61,748 bases of DNA from contig JALHRJ010000024.1 in the NCBI GenBank assembly GCA_022841475.1, forward strand, positions 1 to 61,748, read 5' to 3'. The notes under the pieces were generated by a model. The model was not told the DNA's origin, did no database searches, and saw only the letters and a list, made by a program, of their open reading frames with translations. Of this stretch, positions 34,023-43,380 are shown in pieces. The position numbers were made by a program, and so were the translations under genes. Numbering within the stretch: the first letter of the stretch is position 1; each line of letters opens with the position of its first letter. Source of the stretch: Cyclobacteriaceae bacterium. GTDB lineage: Bacteria; Bacteroidota; Bacteroidia; Cytophagales; Cyclobacteriaceae.

Positions 34023-37000
34023 ATGGCTTTCAACGAAGACTCACGTGTAAAAATCCCAACCATTCTGCATTTGTGCAGATTAGGTTACACCTACCTTTCG
34101 TTGAACAAGGCCAAATGGGATGAGACAAACAATATCTTCCCAGACATCTTTAAGGAGAGTATTACGAGAATCAATTCCGACCTCAAATTAACAACGGGTG
34201 ATCTTTCGCGGCTTTATGATGAAATTGCTCTTTCTTTAGAGAACGAAGATTTGGGTAAAGTCTTCCATGAAAAACTGATAGACCAATCCGGTGTACGCCT
34301 TATTGACTTTAAAAACTTTGATAACAACTCCTTTCATGTTGTTACAGAGTTGCCATGCAAAAAAGATGACGAAGAATTTCGACCGGATATTACGTTGCTG
34401 ATTAATGGAATGCCGCTGATCTTCATTGAAGTAAAGAAGCCGAATAATCAGGACGGCATACAGGCAGAGATCAACAGAATGCAGAAGCGGTCTCAAAACA
34501 AGAAGTTCCGAAACTTTGTGAACATCACCCAACTCATGATATTCTCTAACAATATGGAATATCAGGAGGATGCTCTTCAACAGTTGGAAGGCGCATTTTA
34601 TGGAACATCTTCTTATGGAAAGATTATACTCAACTATTTCCGTGAAGAAGAAAAGTTTGAACTGAACAAAATTCTGAAGCCGGCTGATGAAGATATTGAA
34701 AATCTTGTTTTGAAAGATACCAACTATGTGGGGATTAAAAACTCGCAGGAGTTTCTAACGAACAAGAATCCTGATAGCCCAACGAATAGAGTCTGCACTT
34801 CTCTGTTGCAACGTGATCGTTTGGCATTCCTTCTGAAGTATGCATTTGCTTATGTGAAGAGTGAAGAAGGCTTACAAAAGCACGTCATGCGCTATCCACA
34901 GCTATTTGCTTCAAAGGCAATTCAGAAGAAATTAGATGAAGGAATAAGAAAAGGAATCATCTGGCATACTCAAGGTAGTGGTAAAACGGCATTGGCCTAT
35001 TACAATGTAAAGTGTCTCACCGACTATTTTCAGAACAAGTCAATCATTCCAAAGTTCTATTTTATTGTAGATCGTCTTGACCTTTTGATTCAGGCGGCCA
35101 AAGAATTCCGTAGCAGGGGTTTGGTAGTGCACGAAATAGACTCCAAGATTGATTTTGTAAAAGACATTAAGACTACCATCGTAATTCACAACGACTCGGG
35201 TAAACGCGAAATTACAGTGGTAAACATCCAGAAGTTTCAGGATGACCCAAGTGTAGCACGCAATGCTGACTATAACTTAAACATTCAACGAGTGTATTTT
35301 CTGGATGAAGTTCATAGAAGCTACAACCCCAAGGGGAGTTTTCTGGCTAACCTGAACGAGTCTGATCCTAATGCCATCAAGATTGGGTTGACAGGCACAC
35401 CTTTACTCGGCAGTGATTACAACTCCCGAGCTCTATTTGGTAACTACATTCATAAATATTATTACAATGCTTCCATTGCCGATGGATATACACTTCGATT
35501 GATTAGAGAAGAGATTGAAACGAAGTATAAACTTGAGATGAAAAAGGCCCTGGAGGAAATTGATATTTTGAAAGGAGAGGGCAAGAAGAAAAAAGTGTAT
35601 GCGCATGATAGTTTTGTTGAGCCCATGCTTAAATATATTGTAGAGGACTTTGAAAAGGCCCGCACTACCATGGATGATTCTACCATTGGCGGTATGGTTA
35701 TTTGTGATTCCTCTGAACAGGCAGAGAAACTGAATGAGATATTTCAATACAAGTATGCCAGGAAGGTAAATGAGATTGAGTTACCGATGGCTGCTGAGCC
35801 TGAATTGAGCTATAAGAAAGACAAAAAGAAAAAGTTTAAGCCTAACACTGCTTCCATTATTCTTTCTGATATCGGTACCAAAGAGGATCGGGAAAAGTTG
35901 ATTGATGCTTTTAAGGATGGCAAGACTGATTTACTTTTTGTCTACAACATGCTGCTCACCGGTTTTGATGCCCCGCGATTAAAGAAACTGTATCTCGGCA
36001 GGTTGATTAAGAAACATAATTTACTTCAGGCGCTCACGCGTGTAAATCGAACCTATAAAAACTTCCGCTACGGTTATGTAGTAGACTTTGCCGACATCGA
36101 AGAAGAATTCAAGAAAACCAATCAGGATTACTTCAACGAATTGCAGGAAGAATTGGGTGATGAAATGGAGCACTACTCTAATTTGTTTAAGACTCCGGCA
36201 GAAATAGAAAAGGACATTCAGAACATTAAGGAAGTACTTTTTCATTTCGATACGGAGAACGCAGAAGTGTTTTCGCAACAAGTATCGCAGATAACTAACC
36301 GGGCTGAAATGCTCAAGATTACCCGTGCCTTGAATACTGCCCGTGAGCTTTATAACCTCATCCGGCTTTCCGGTAATTACGACTTACTCGATAAACTGGA
36401 TTTTCAAAAACTCACCGTGTTGGCACGTGAAGCCAATAACCATCTTGCGCTTATTAATGCCCGCGAAGCATTGGAGAGCAGCGATGAAACCACCAACCTC
36501 TTAAACCTCGCCCTGGAAGATGTAATCTTTGCGTTTACAAAAGTGAAAGAAGAGGAGATGGTACTGGCTGATCAATTGCGCAATACCTTGCAACGTACAC
36601 GCGAAAAGTTGGGTGGCAATTTCGATCAGAAAGATCCGGTCTTCATAAGTCTTAAGGAAGAGTTGGAAAGGCTGTTTAAGAAAAAGAATCTTTCCGAGGT
36701 GACGAAGGAAGAAATGGAGGCGAACATAAAAGCGCTGAACGAAATTTACGATAAGGCACGCGAACTGGAACGCAAGAATCAGTTGTTGCGTGCCAAATAT
36801 CAAAACGATGAAAAGTATGCGCGCATCCACAAACGCCTTATGGAAAAAGACCCGCTCACGCCAAGTGAAGCAAAACTATTTGAAGTGTTGAGTGCCTTGA
36901 AGCAGGAAGTAGATACCCAGATTCTTCAAAACTCCAACATCCTGGAGAATGAAAGCTTTGTGGAGAAAATGATTTTGCGACTGGTGATTGATCAGATTAA

Positions 37001-37100
37001 AAACAAACACCAGATGCCACTGGATGCCGCTACCTCCAAACGCATTAATCAATTGATTGTAAAAGAATACATGAATGAATTTTTAGGAAGAGCGGCCTGA
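34023..37100 (+). CDS. hsdR: Type I restriction endonuclease, R subunit
   Basis: 1025 residues. The N-terminal nuclease has the PD-(D/E)xK pattern: D122 in FRPDITLLING and E136/K138 in FIEVKK. The translocase follows: Walker A TQGSGKT (about 316-322), DEVH in YFLDEVHRSYNPKG (about 427), GLTGTPLL, and motif VI-like ALTRVNRTYKNFRYGYVVDF. A long helical C-terminus binds the methylase. All catalytic residues look intact. The gene order here is hsdR, BRO gene, hsdM, hsdS. Confidence 0.96.
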   Translation: MAFNEDSRVKIPTILHLCRLGYTYLSLNKAKWDETNNIFPDIFKESITRINSDLKLTTGDLSRLYDEIALSLENEDLGKVFHEKLIDQSGVRLIDFKNFDNNSFHVVTELPCKKDDEEFRPDITLLINGMPLIFIEVKKPNNQDGIQAEINRMQKRSQNKKFRNFVNITQLMIFSNNMEYQEDALQQLEGAFYGTSSYGKIILNYFREEEKFELNKILKPADEDIENLVLKDTNYVGIKNSQEFLTNKNPDSPTNRVCTSLLQRDRLAFLLKYAFAYVKSEEGLQKHVMRYPQLFASKAIQKKLDEGIRKGIIWHTQGSGKTALAYYNVKCLTDYFQNKSIIPKFYFIVDRLDLLIQAAKEFRSRGLVVHEIDSKIDFVKDIKTTIVIHNDSGKREITVVNIQKFQDDPSVARNADYNLNIQRVYFLDEVHRSYNPKGSFLANLNESDPNAIKIGLTGTPLLGSDYNSRALFGNYIHKYYYNASIADGYTLRLIREEIETKYKLEMKKALEEIDILKGEGKKKKVYAHDSFVEPMLKYIVEDFEKARTTMDDSTIGGMVICDSSEQAEKLNEIFQYKYARKVNEIELPMAAEPELSYKKDKKKKFKPNTASIILSDIGTKEDREKLIDAFKDGKTDLLFVYNMLLTGFDAPRLKKLYLGRLIKKHNLLQALTRVNRTYKNFRYGYVVDFADIEEEFKKTNQDYFNELQEELGDEMEHYSNLFKTPAEIEKDIQNIKEVLFHFDTENAEVFSQQVSQITNRAEMLKITRALNTARELYNLIRLSGNYDLLDKLDFQKLTVLAREANNHLALINAREALESSDETTNLLNLALEDVIFAFTKVKEEEMVLADQLRNTLQRTREKLGGNFDQKDPVFISLKEELERLFKKKNLSEVTKEEMEANIKALNEIYDKARELERKNQLLRAKYQNDEKYARIHKRLMEKDPLTPSEAKLFEVLSALKQEVDTQILQNSNILENESFVEKMILRLVIDQIKNKHQMPLDAATSKRINQLIVKEYMNEFLGRAA

Positions 37101-37126
37101 AAACCGTGACCGATTGTCACGGTTGA
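37101..37126. promoter_or_regulatory. Perfect 9-bp inverted repeat between hsdR and the BRO gene
   Basis: AACCGTGAC / GTCACGGTT (37102-37110 and 37116-37124) with a 5-base loop, directly after the hsdR stop. No T run follows. A related inverted repeat lies inside the next gene at 37322-37344 (18 of 23 bases identical), with a paired change that keeps the dyad. Confidence 0.6.
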
Positions 37127-37142
37127 AATTGAAATAACAAGC

Positions 37143-38012
37143 ATGGAAAAACAGAATGAAATAAAAGTTTTTGAAGACAAAAAGGTAAGAAGTCTTTGGG
37201 ATGAAGAACAAGAGAAATGGTATTTCTCTATTGTTGATGTTATTTCTGTTTTAACCGACAGTCCTAATCCTCAGGTCTATTGGCGGGTACTTAAAAAGCG
37301 ACTAAAAGACGAGGGGAATGAAACCGTTACAAATTGTAACGCTTTGAAAATGGAAGCACCGGATGGTAAAATGCGCTTAACCGATGTTGCCGATACCGAA
37401 CAACTTTTCCGCCTTATCCAATCCATCCCATCACCAAAAGCAGAGCCCTTTAAAGTTTGGTTGGCTCAGGTAGCCTCCGAAAGATTGGACGAAATGCAAG
37501 ATCCTGAATTGTCTATTGACCGCGCACTTCAACAGTATCTAAATTTGGGTTATTCAGAAAACTGGATTAACCAACGCTTAAAAAGTATTGAGATTCGGAA
37601 AGAGCTTACAAACGAATGGAAAAAACGCGGACTGAAAGAAGGCGTTCACTTTGCAACCCTTACCGACATCATTACCAAAGCATGGTCTGACAAAACCACC
37701 AAAGAATATAAAATTCTGAAAGGCTTGAAGAAAGAAAACCTTCGGGACAATATGACTAACACCGAATTGATTTTGAACATGCTGGCCGAGGCATCTGTGA
37801 AAGACATTTCGGAAGCGGTTAAACCAGGAACATTTGATGAAAGTAAAGTGGTAGCCAAACAAGGTGGCAACGTTGCGAAAGTGGCCCTCAGTGAATTGGA
37901 ATCTAAAACAGGTAAGAAAGTGGTGACGTCTTTAAATGCCAAAAACCTGTTAGGACAAAAGAAAGCGGAGAAAGAATTTGAAAAAAAGACCGGAGTTAAA
38001 AAGAAGAAGTAA
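37143..38012 (+). CDS. BRO-N family protein within the type I RM operon
   Basis: 289 residues. The N-terminal BRO-N domain contains KKVRSLWDEEQEKWYFSIVDVI, PQVYWRVLKKRL, DGKMRLTDVADTEQLFRLIQSIPSPKAEPFKVWLA. The middle part (LSIDRALQQYLNLGYSENWINQRLKSIEIRKELTNEWKKRG) and a lysine-rich tail (GVKKKK) follow. BRO/antirepressor proteins are common in phages, but this form often sits in type I RM loci; its role there is unknown, perhaps regulation or DNA damage response. The hsdM ATG comes one base after its stop. Confidence 0.85.
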   Translation: MEKQNEIKVFEDKKVRSLWDEEQEKWYFSIVDVISVLTDSPNPQVYWRVLKKRLKDEGNETVTNCNALKMEAPDGKMRLTDVADTEQLFRLIQSIPSPKAEPFKVWLAQVASERLDEMQDPELSIDRALQQYLNLGYSENWINQRLKSIEIRKELTNEWKKRGLKEGVHFATLTDIITKAWSDKTTKEYKILKGLKKENLRDNMTNTELILNMLAEASVKDISEAVKPGTFDESKVVAKQGGNVAKVALSELESKTGKKVVTSLNAKNLLGQKKAEKEFEKKTGVKKKK

Positions 38013-38013
38013 G

Positions 38014-39648
38014 ATGAGCACGAACATTGAATTTGAGAAGAAGACCAAAGAGCTGATCGATAACCTGAAAAGCGTGTGCGCTAATTATGGATTAGGCAAC
38101 GATGGCAACGAGTTTAAAATCATTACGCAGGTATTTCTGTATAAATTTTTGAACGATAAGTTTATTCACGAAATAAAGCAGACAGATAAAAAGCTGGCCA
38201 AGTTGGAACGTAAAGAACTGGATGCTGCTTTAAACAAACTCAAGGCAGATGATTATGAGATGCTGACCATGCAGCTGAATGAAAACACGGCTCGCCTGGC
38301 ACCGAAGCAATTTATTTCCAGCTTATTTGCCAACCAGAACAAGGCGAAGTTTGCAGAACTTTTTGATCAAACGCTGCTCGACATTGCGAAAGAGAACAGC
38401 GACATCTTTTCTGTAGTAACCGAAGGTGGCGAAAAGGTTGTGTTGTTCGAGAACATCAGTAAGTATGTAACCGACAAGCGCAATGAATTCTGCAAGGCCA
38501 TCATTAATAAACTGGTGAACTTCAGCTTTGAGAATATCTTTCATGAGAAGTTTGATTTTTACGCCACAATTTTTGAGTACCTCATTAAGGATTACAACAC
38601 TAACAGTGGCGGCAAGTATGCTGAGTATTTTACGCCCCATGCGGTAGCCAAAATTATGGCTAAGTGCCTCGTGGAGGGTAAAGTAAAAAATGTAACCTGT
38701 TACGATCCTAGTGCTGGTTCGGGCACATTACTCATGAACCTGGCACACGAAATTGGCGAAGACAAGTGCACTATTTACTCTCAGGATATTTCTCAGAAAT
38801 CATCTAACCTGTTGAGGTTGAATTTAATTCTCAACAACCTGGTACATTCCATTCCGAATGTTGTGAAGGGTAACACGCTGCTCGACCCCTATCATAAGGA
38901 CAAGAAAGGCAAACTTCAGAAATTTGATTACATCGTAAGTAACCCACCGTTTAAGCTAGACTTCTCCGAATATAGTGCGCAGCTTAATTCTAAAGAAAAT
39001 CACGATCGTTTTTTTGCAGGCATTCCTAAAGTGCCCAAAAAGGATAAAAAGAAAATGGCCATTTATTTGGTATTCATTCAGCACATAATGTATTCGCTGA
39101 CAGACAATGGTAAGGCAGCGGTTGTAGTGCCCACTGGGTTTATTACAGCTCAAAATGGAATAGAGCTAAAAATTCGCGAACGCCTTGTGGAAAGTAAAAT
39201 GTTGAGGGGAGTAATCTCCATGCCCAGTAATATTTTTGCCGCAACGGGCACTAACGTATCCATTTTGTTTTTAGACAGGGCTAATTCTAAGGGTGACATT
39301 GTACTGATGGATGCCTCTAAACTTGGTGAGACGATCAAAATAGATGATAAAAATCAAAAAACTGTCCTTAGGAAAGATGAAGAAGAATTAATCATCAATT
39401 CATTCAATGACCATAGAGCCGTGAATGATTTCTCGGTGGTGGTGAGTTATGAGCAGATTAAGGATAGGAATTATTCATTAAGTGCCGGCCAGTATTTTGA
39501 CATCAAAATAGAGCATGTAGAAGTAAGTTATAAGGAATACCTTTCCAAAATCAAAGTTTCCATGGATCATATTTCTACAATGTTTGATGAATCAGGAAAG
39601 CTTGAAAAGAAAATTCTGAAGACCCTCGCTCAATTAAACTATGAATAG
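38014..39648 (+). CDS. hsdM: Type I restriction-modification DNA methyltransferase, M subunit
   Basis: 544 residues from the ATG at 38014, one base after the BRO stop (the frame is open upstream but overlaps the BRO gene). The N-terminal HsdM-N domain is followed by NSGGKYAEYFTPHAVAKIM (about 197), SAM-binding DPSAGSGTLL (about 231) and the adenine N6-methylase motif NPPF (about 310). The motifs are intact. It overlaps hsdS by 8 bases. Confidence 0.96.
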   Translation: MSTNIEFEKKTKELIDNLKSVCANYGLGNDGNEFKIITQVFLYKFLNDKFIHEIKQTDKKLAKLERKELDAALNKLKADDYEMLTMQLNENTARLAPKQFISSLFANQNKAKFAELFDQTLLDIAKENSDIFSVVTEGGEKVVLFENISKYVTDKRNEFCKAIINKLVNFSFENIFHEKFDFYATIFEYLIKDYNTNSGGKYAEYFTPHAVAKIMAKCLVEGKVKNVTCYDPSAGSGTLLMNLAHEIGEDKCTIYSQDISQKSSNLLRLNLILNNLVHSIPNVVKGNTLLDPYHKDKKGKLQKFDYIVSNPPFKLDFSEYSAQLNSKENHDRFFAGIPKVPKKDKKKMAIYLVFIQHIMYSLTDNGKAAVVVPTGFITAQNGIELKIRERLVESKMLRGVISMPSNIFAATGTNVSILFLDRANSKGDIVLMDASKLGETIKIDDKNQKTVLRKDEEELIINSFNDHRAVNDFSVVVSYEQIKDRNYSLSAGQYFDIKIEHVEVSYKEYLSKIKVSMDHISTMFDESGKLEKKILKTLAQLNYE

Positions 39649-40927
39649 CTGGAAACGAGTTTCATCATTTGTTAAGTTTTCAACTAAAGGGATAACTCCA
39701 AAGTATGTTCCTCAAAGTTCTATTATAGTCTTAAACCAGAAATGCGTAAGAAATGGTCAAATTGATTACTCATTTGCGCAGTTTACTGATGACACCAAGG
39801 AAATTAACAAATCAAAATTTATTCAAAAGGGCGATATACTTATTAATTCAACAGGAGCTGGTACAGCAGGACGATCAGCCTTTGTCTCTGAATTGCCCAC
39901 GGGAAAAAAGGTAATAATTGATTCTCATATTTTGATTCTTAGGTGTAATTCAATCACTGAAGCTCGGTGTTTGAGTTATCTATTGTATTCTTTTGAGGAG
40001 GCGTTGATGTCATTTATGACTGGTAGTTCTGGTCAGTCAGAATTGGATAAGGTTGTGCTGCTCAATATAAAAGTTAAGATGCCAAATGATGAGGTTCAGC
40101 AAGGCAATATAGCAGATCTTATATCAAATCTTAGTGAAAAAATATCTCTCAACAACCGAATCAATGCCGAGTTAGAGGCTATGGCCAAAACCATTTACGA
40201 TTATTGGTTTGTGCAGTTTGATTTCCCTGATAAGAACGGTAAACCCTACAAAGCCAACGGTGGCAAAATGGTGTGGAGCGAGGAATTGAAAAGAGAGATA
40301 CCGGAGGGGTGGAGAGCCGGAACTCTATCTGAAATTGCCAATATCACAATGGGTCAATCACCTCCAGGTGAAACATATAATGAAGAGGGTCTGGGGACAA
40401 TATTCTTTCAAGGTAGTACTGATTTTGGTTTACGGTTCCCTTCAATCAGAAAATACACTACCCAGCCTGGAAGAATGGCAAATCAAGGTGATATATTACT
40501 TAGTGTAAGAGCTCCTGTAGGCACTATGAATATTGCAAAGGTTGATTGTTGCATTGGCCGCGGTTTAGCAGCATTAAATAGTAAAGACAATTGTATAGCA
40601 TATCTTCATGGTGTTATGAATAATCTCCATCAAATATTTGAAAGGAGAAATACAGATGGTACAACCTTCGGAGCAATCACTAAAGATGATTTATTTTCTT
40701 TGAAGGTGGTTCGCGCACCCAAAGAGATTCTTGAAAAATTTAATGCGATTACAAAACCAATGTTTGATAAGCAAAACATAATGGCTGAAGAAAACCAAAA
40801 ACTCACCGAACTCCGCGATTGGCTCTTGCCCATGCTCATGAACGGGCAAATAAAAATTAAAGATGCGGAGCAGGAGTTGGCTATGGCCGCGGAGGCGGTA
40901 GGATTTTATAAGAATAGGAATCGTTAA
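39641..40927 (+). CDS. hsdS: Type I restriction-modification specificity subunit
   Basis: 428 residues with two target-recognition domains. TRD1 is about 1-155, followed by a conserved helical spacer (LSEKISLNNRINAELEAMAKTIYDYWFVQFDFP). TRD2 is about 215-385 (GWRAGTLSEIANITMGQSPP, ILLSVRAPVGTMNIA, GRGLAAL), and a second helical spacer ends the protein (ELRDWLLPMLMNGQI). Both halves are complete, so a bipartite site is expected. The ATG overlaps the hsdM stop. Confidence 0.95.
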   Translation: MNSWKRVSSFVKFSTKGITPKYVPQSSIIVLNQKCVRNGQIDYSFAQFTDDTKEINKSKFIQKGDILINSTGAGTAGRSAFVSELPTGKKVIIDSHILILRCNSITEARCLSYLLYSFEEALMSFMTGSSGQSELDKVVLLNIKVKMPNDEVQQGNIADLISNLSEKISLNNRINAELEAMAKTIYDYWFVQFDFPDKNGKPYKANGGKMVWSEELKREIPEGWRAGTLSEIANITMGQSPPGETYNEEGLGTIFFQGSTDFGLRFPSIRKYTTQPGRMANQGDILLSVRAPVGTMNIAKVDCCIGRGLAALNSKDNCIAYLHGVMNNLHQIFERRNTDGTTFGAITKDDLFSLKVVRAPKEILEKFNAITKPMFDKQNIMAEENQKLTELRDWLLPMLMNGQIKIKDAEQELAMAAEAVGFYKNRNR

Positions 40928-40935
40928 AAAAATAG

Positions 40936-40961
40936 TGGCAGTTGTGAAATAGACAAACTGC
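40936..40961 (+). terminator. Weak hairpin after hsdS
   Basis: A 7-bp stem GGCAGTT / AACTGCC, 9 bases after the hsdS stop. No T run follows, so terminator activity is uncertain; it marks the boundary between the RM operon and the dGTPase pair. Confidence 0.3.
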
Positions 40962-40993
40962 CGTATTAGACATCAAATTTGTATGGACAGATG

Positions 40994-41009
40994 CATTACC
41001 TAGGTAATG
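40994..41009. promoter_or_regulatory. Perfect 16-bp palindrome upstream of the dGTPase gene
   Basis: CATTACCTAGGTAATG is fully self-complementary and ends 46 bases before the dGTPase ATG. This size and position suit a dimeric repressor operator. No regulator gene is adjacent. Confidence 0.5.
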
Positions 41010-41055
41010 TAGTAGACTCTTAGAATGAAAAACTGATAACTAGCAAAAGTATATT

Positions 41056-42693
41056 ATGGAATGGAAAAGACTACTCTCCAACAGAAGAATAAGGAAATCA
41101 AGCCCTAGTGACGTAAGGAATGAATTTGAAAGTGATTATGGTCGCATTATATATAGCCCCGCCTTGCGAAGGATGCATGACAAAACTCAAGTATTTCCGT
41201 TAACCACTGATGATAACATTCATTCTCGGTTAACTCACTCTAATGAAGTAATGTCGTTAGGATATACTTTTGGTTTGCGTTTAAGTAAGTCAGATAAGAT
41301 CAAGCAGCGGACGGGTTTGGGCGAGCTCGAACTTTTAAGAATTTTGCCGATTTTATTGCAGAATGTTTGTTTGATTCATGATATCGGAAATGCACCATTT
41401 GGGCATTTTGGGGAAACAATTGTTTCGGACTACTTTAAACAACTTGAATCAAAGAACCATCGAAATTTTAAAAATTTAACTACTCGTCAAAAGCGTGACT
41501 TCTTCAACTACGATGGTAATGCACAAGGTCTTAGGGTTTTAACAAAGCTACAATATTTAGATAATCCGTTTGGATTGAATCTCACTTTTGCAACTCTAGC
41601 TTCTTACTTAAAGTATCCAAATTTTGAAGAGATAAACGAAAATATCGAATCTGAGCTTAGAAGCAAAGGCGAACTTTTAGAAGAAAAGCAGATCGCTAAG
41701 TCAAAGCATGGTGTATTTTTTTCTGAAGAAGACTATTTTAAAAAGATAGTTGAGGAGTGTGGCTTAGGCAAGGGTGATAAAATCTTACGACATCCATTAT
41801 GCTTTTTAATGGAAGCAGCAGATTCCATCGCCTATTTGTGCATGGATATGGAGGATGGGTTTAATAAAGGGTTATTCGAAATCGAATATGTAAAGGAAAT
41901 CTTCTTACAAAGTACTTCCAATATTGCTCAGAAGGTAGTTTCAATATGTGATGATGATTCAATGAATCCGACAACTCGGATGGTCAATATTAGAATTGCT
42001 TTGATTGGTTACTTTGTCAACCTCGCGTTCTCTCGATTTGAGACTAACCTTGAACTGATTGAGGGTGGTGAGTATAGTAAGGAATTGATTAAGGATGATC
42101 CTGATAATATCAATAAGCTAATTCAAAAGTTCAGTATAGAAAAGATATTTACATCTAGAGAAATAAATCATTTGGAATCCACAGGGTATGCAGTTTTTAA
42201 AGGATTGTTGGATTTCTATATTACCTTTTTATTTCATGAGAATAAGAAATATGTGAAAAGGGCGAAAAGTCTAATTTCTAAATCTATAATAGATGCAGCA
42301 ATTGAAGAGAATCTAATTCAGCTCTGTGAAGACAAGTTACAGAAAGAACTCGCTAAAATCACAGGAGAAAAATTGATTTTTAAATCAAATGCAAAGCAGT
42401 TAATTGTATTAAATGAATTAGAGATGAAACAGATTGCAAAAGGTCAGCAATTTAAATTGCTTCGTCAGTCTTATAATGTCTTATTTGAAAAACAATTGTT
42501 GGAAGAACTTACAAAAGATGAGCAACGAGAATTACGGATGATAAAAATTAGAATACATGAACTGATCAAACCTAGTTTCGATGATCTAATTGATTATTAT
42601 AAATTTAGAGTGATCTTGGATTTCATTTCAGGAATGACAGACCAATTCGCTTTGAACCATTATCAAAAGCTAAGTGGCCAAAAAATTATCTGA
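41056..42693 (+). CDS. dGTPase-family dNTP triphosphohydrolase
   Basis: 545 residues. HD-domain metal ligands are H61 in SRLTHSNEV, H108-D109 in LIHDIGNAPFGHFGE, and an Asp in MEAADSIAYLCMD, the usual dGTPase signature. The N-terminal YGRIIYSPALRRMHDKTQVFPL is also typical. The enzyme splits dGTP (or other dNTPs) to nucleoside and triphosphate; homologues deplete dNTPs during phage infection. AT-rich codon use and the position beside an RM locus fit a defence copy rather than a housekeeping gene. Its last 20 bases overlap the nucleotidyltransferase gene. Confidence 0.92.
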   Translation: MEWKRLLSNRRIRKSSPSDVRNEFESDYGRIIYSPALRRMHDKTQVFPLTTDDNIHSRLTHSNEVMSLGYTFGLRLSKSDKIKQRTGLGELELLRILPILLQNVCLIHDIGNAPFGHFGETIVSDYFKQLESKNHRNFKNLTTRQKRDFFNYDGNAQGLRVLTKLQYLDNPFGLNLTFATLASYLKYPNFEEINENIESELRSKGELLEEKQIAKSKHGVFFSEEDYFKKIVEECGLGKGDKILRHPLCFLMEAADSIAYLCMDMEDGFNKGLFEIEYVKEIFLQSTSNIAQKVVSICDDDSMNPTTRMVNIRIALIGYFVNLAFSRFETNLELIEGGEYSKELIKDDPDNINKLIQKFSIEKIFTSREINHLESTGYAVFKGLLDFYITFLFHENKKYVKRAKSLISKSIIDAAIEENLIQLCEDKLQKELAKITGEKLIFKSNAKQLIVLNELEMKQIAKGQQFKLLRQSYNVLFEKQLLEELTKDEQRELRMIKIRIHELIKPSFDDLIDYYKFRVILDFISGMTDQFALNHYQKLSGQKII

Positions 42694-43372
42694 TATTTCA
42701 AATTTTATCAATTCTAATGCTCTCCCATTTCGTGAACATTTGGAGCACTCTTTTAGCCCAAATATTATCGATTTATTAAGTAGGGTGAGTAAGGAATGTG
42801 ATGTTTATATCTTCAGTGGAGTCATTAGGAATTATTTCTTGAAGATTTCGGATAATCGGGACATCGATATTATTTACGATGGGGTAATTGATATTGAAAA
42901 ATATTTTCAAGGTTACAAATGGAGAAAAAATAGTTTTGGAGGGTACAAGCTTTCAATTGATGACACATCAATAGACCTTTGGCAACTCCAAAATACTTGG
43001 GCTCTGCATTATCAGGGTACGTTTGATTTCGATTTGGCTAAATTCATCCCTAATACCTCGTTCTTCAATTTTGCTTCTATTGTATTCTCGTACAATGAGA
43101 ATAGGTTTATCTTTACAATTCATTTTCAGCGTTTCCTAAGAGACAGGAAAATCGAGTTAGCCTTTGCGCCAAATGCGAATGTGGGTCTTTGTATTGTTAA
43201 TAGTTTGTATTATGCTGATAATCTCAAACTTCGGCTTGGAGATAAACTGATTAGGTACATCAAACAAAAATCCCTAAGGATTTCAAACAATTACGAAAAT
43301 GCTCAGTTAAAACATTTTGGTAAAATCTTATATACACCCAAACAGATTATTAAAAGAATCAATGACTTATGA
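42674..43372 (+). CDS. Polymerase-beta-type nucleotidyltransferase coupled to the dGTPase
   Basis: 232 residues from a GTG at 42674, inside the end of the dGTPase gene. The frame contains no other Met codon at all, so a non-ATG start is required. The region VYIFSGVIRNYFLKIS-DNRDIDIIYDG (about 44-70) matches the G[GS]xxR...DxD core of tRNA nucleotidyltransferase/poly(A) polymerase head domains; a third acidic residue may be D101 in SIDLWQL. No tRNA-binding tail of CCA enzymes is visible. Substrate unknown; 20-base overlap implies translational coupling with the dGTPase. Confidence 0.75.
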   Translation: MAKKLSDISNFINSNALPFREHLEHSFSPNIIDLLSRVSKECDVYIFSGVIRNYFLKISDNRDIDIIYDGVIDIEKYFQGYKWRKNSFGGYKLSIDDTSIDLWQLQNTWALHYQGTFDFDLAKFIPNTSFFNFASIVFSYNENRFIFTIHFQRFLRDRKIELAFAPNANVGLCIVNSLYYADNLKLRLGDKLIRYIKQKSLRISNNYENAQLKHFGKILYTPKQIIKRINDL

Positions 43373-43380
43373 GTAAGTCA
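43363..43380. terminator. Hairpin spanning two convergent stop codons
   Basis: TGACTTA-TGAG-TAAGTCA (43363-43369 and 43374-43380) covers the stop of the nucleotidyltransferase and the stop of the ImmA gene. No strong T run exists on either side, so this is a weak terminator at best. Confidence 0.35.

Noticed and set aside
37143..38012. Prophage inferred from the BRO gene
   Set aside because: No other phage genes nearby, and BRO-family genes are also found in RM loci.
42674..43372. CCA-adding enzyme
   Set aside because: Only the head-domain core is visible, the protein is much shorter, and no tRNA-binding tail is seen.
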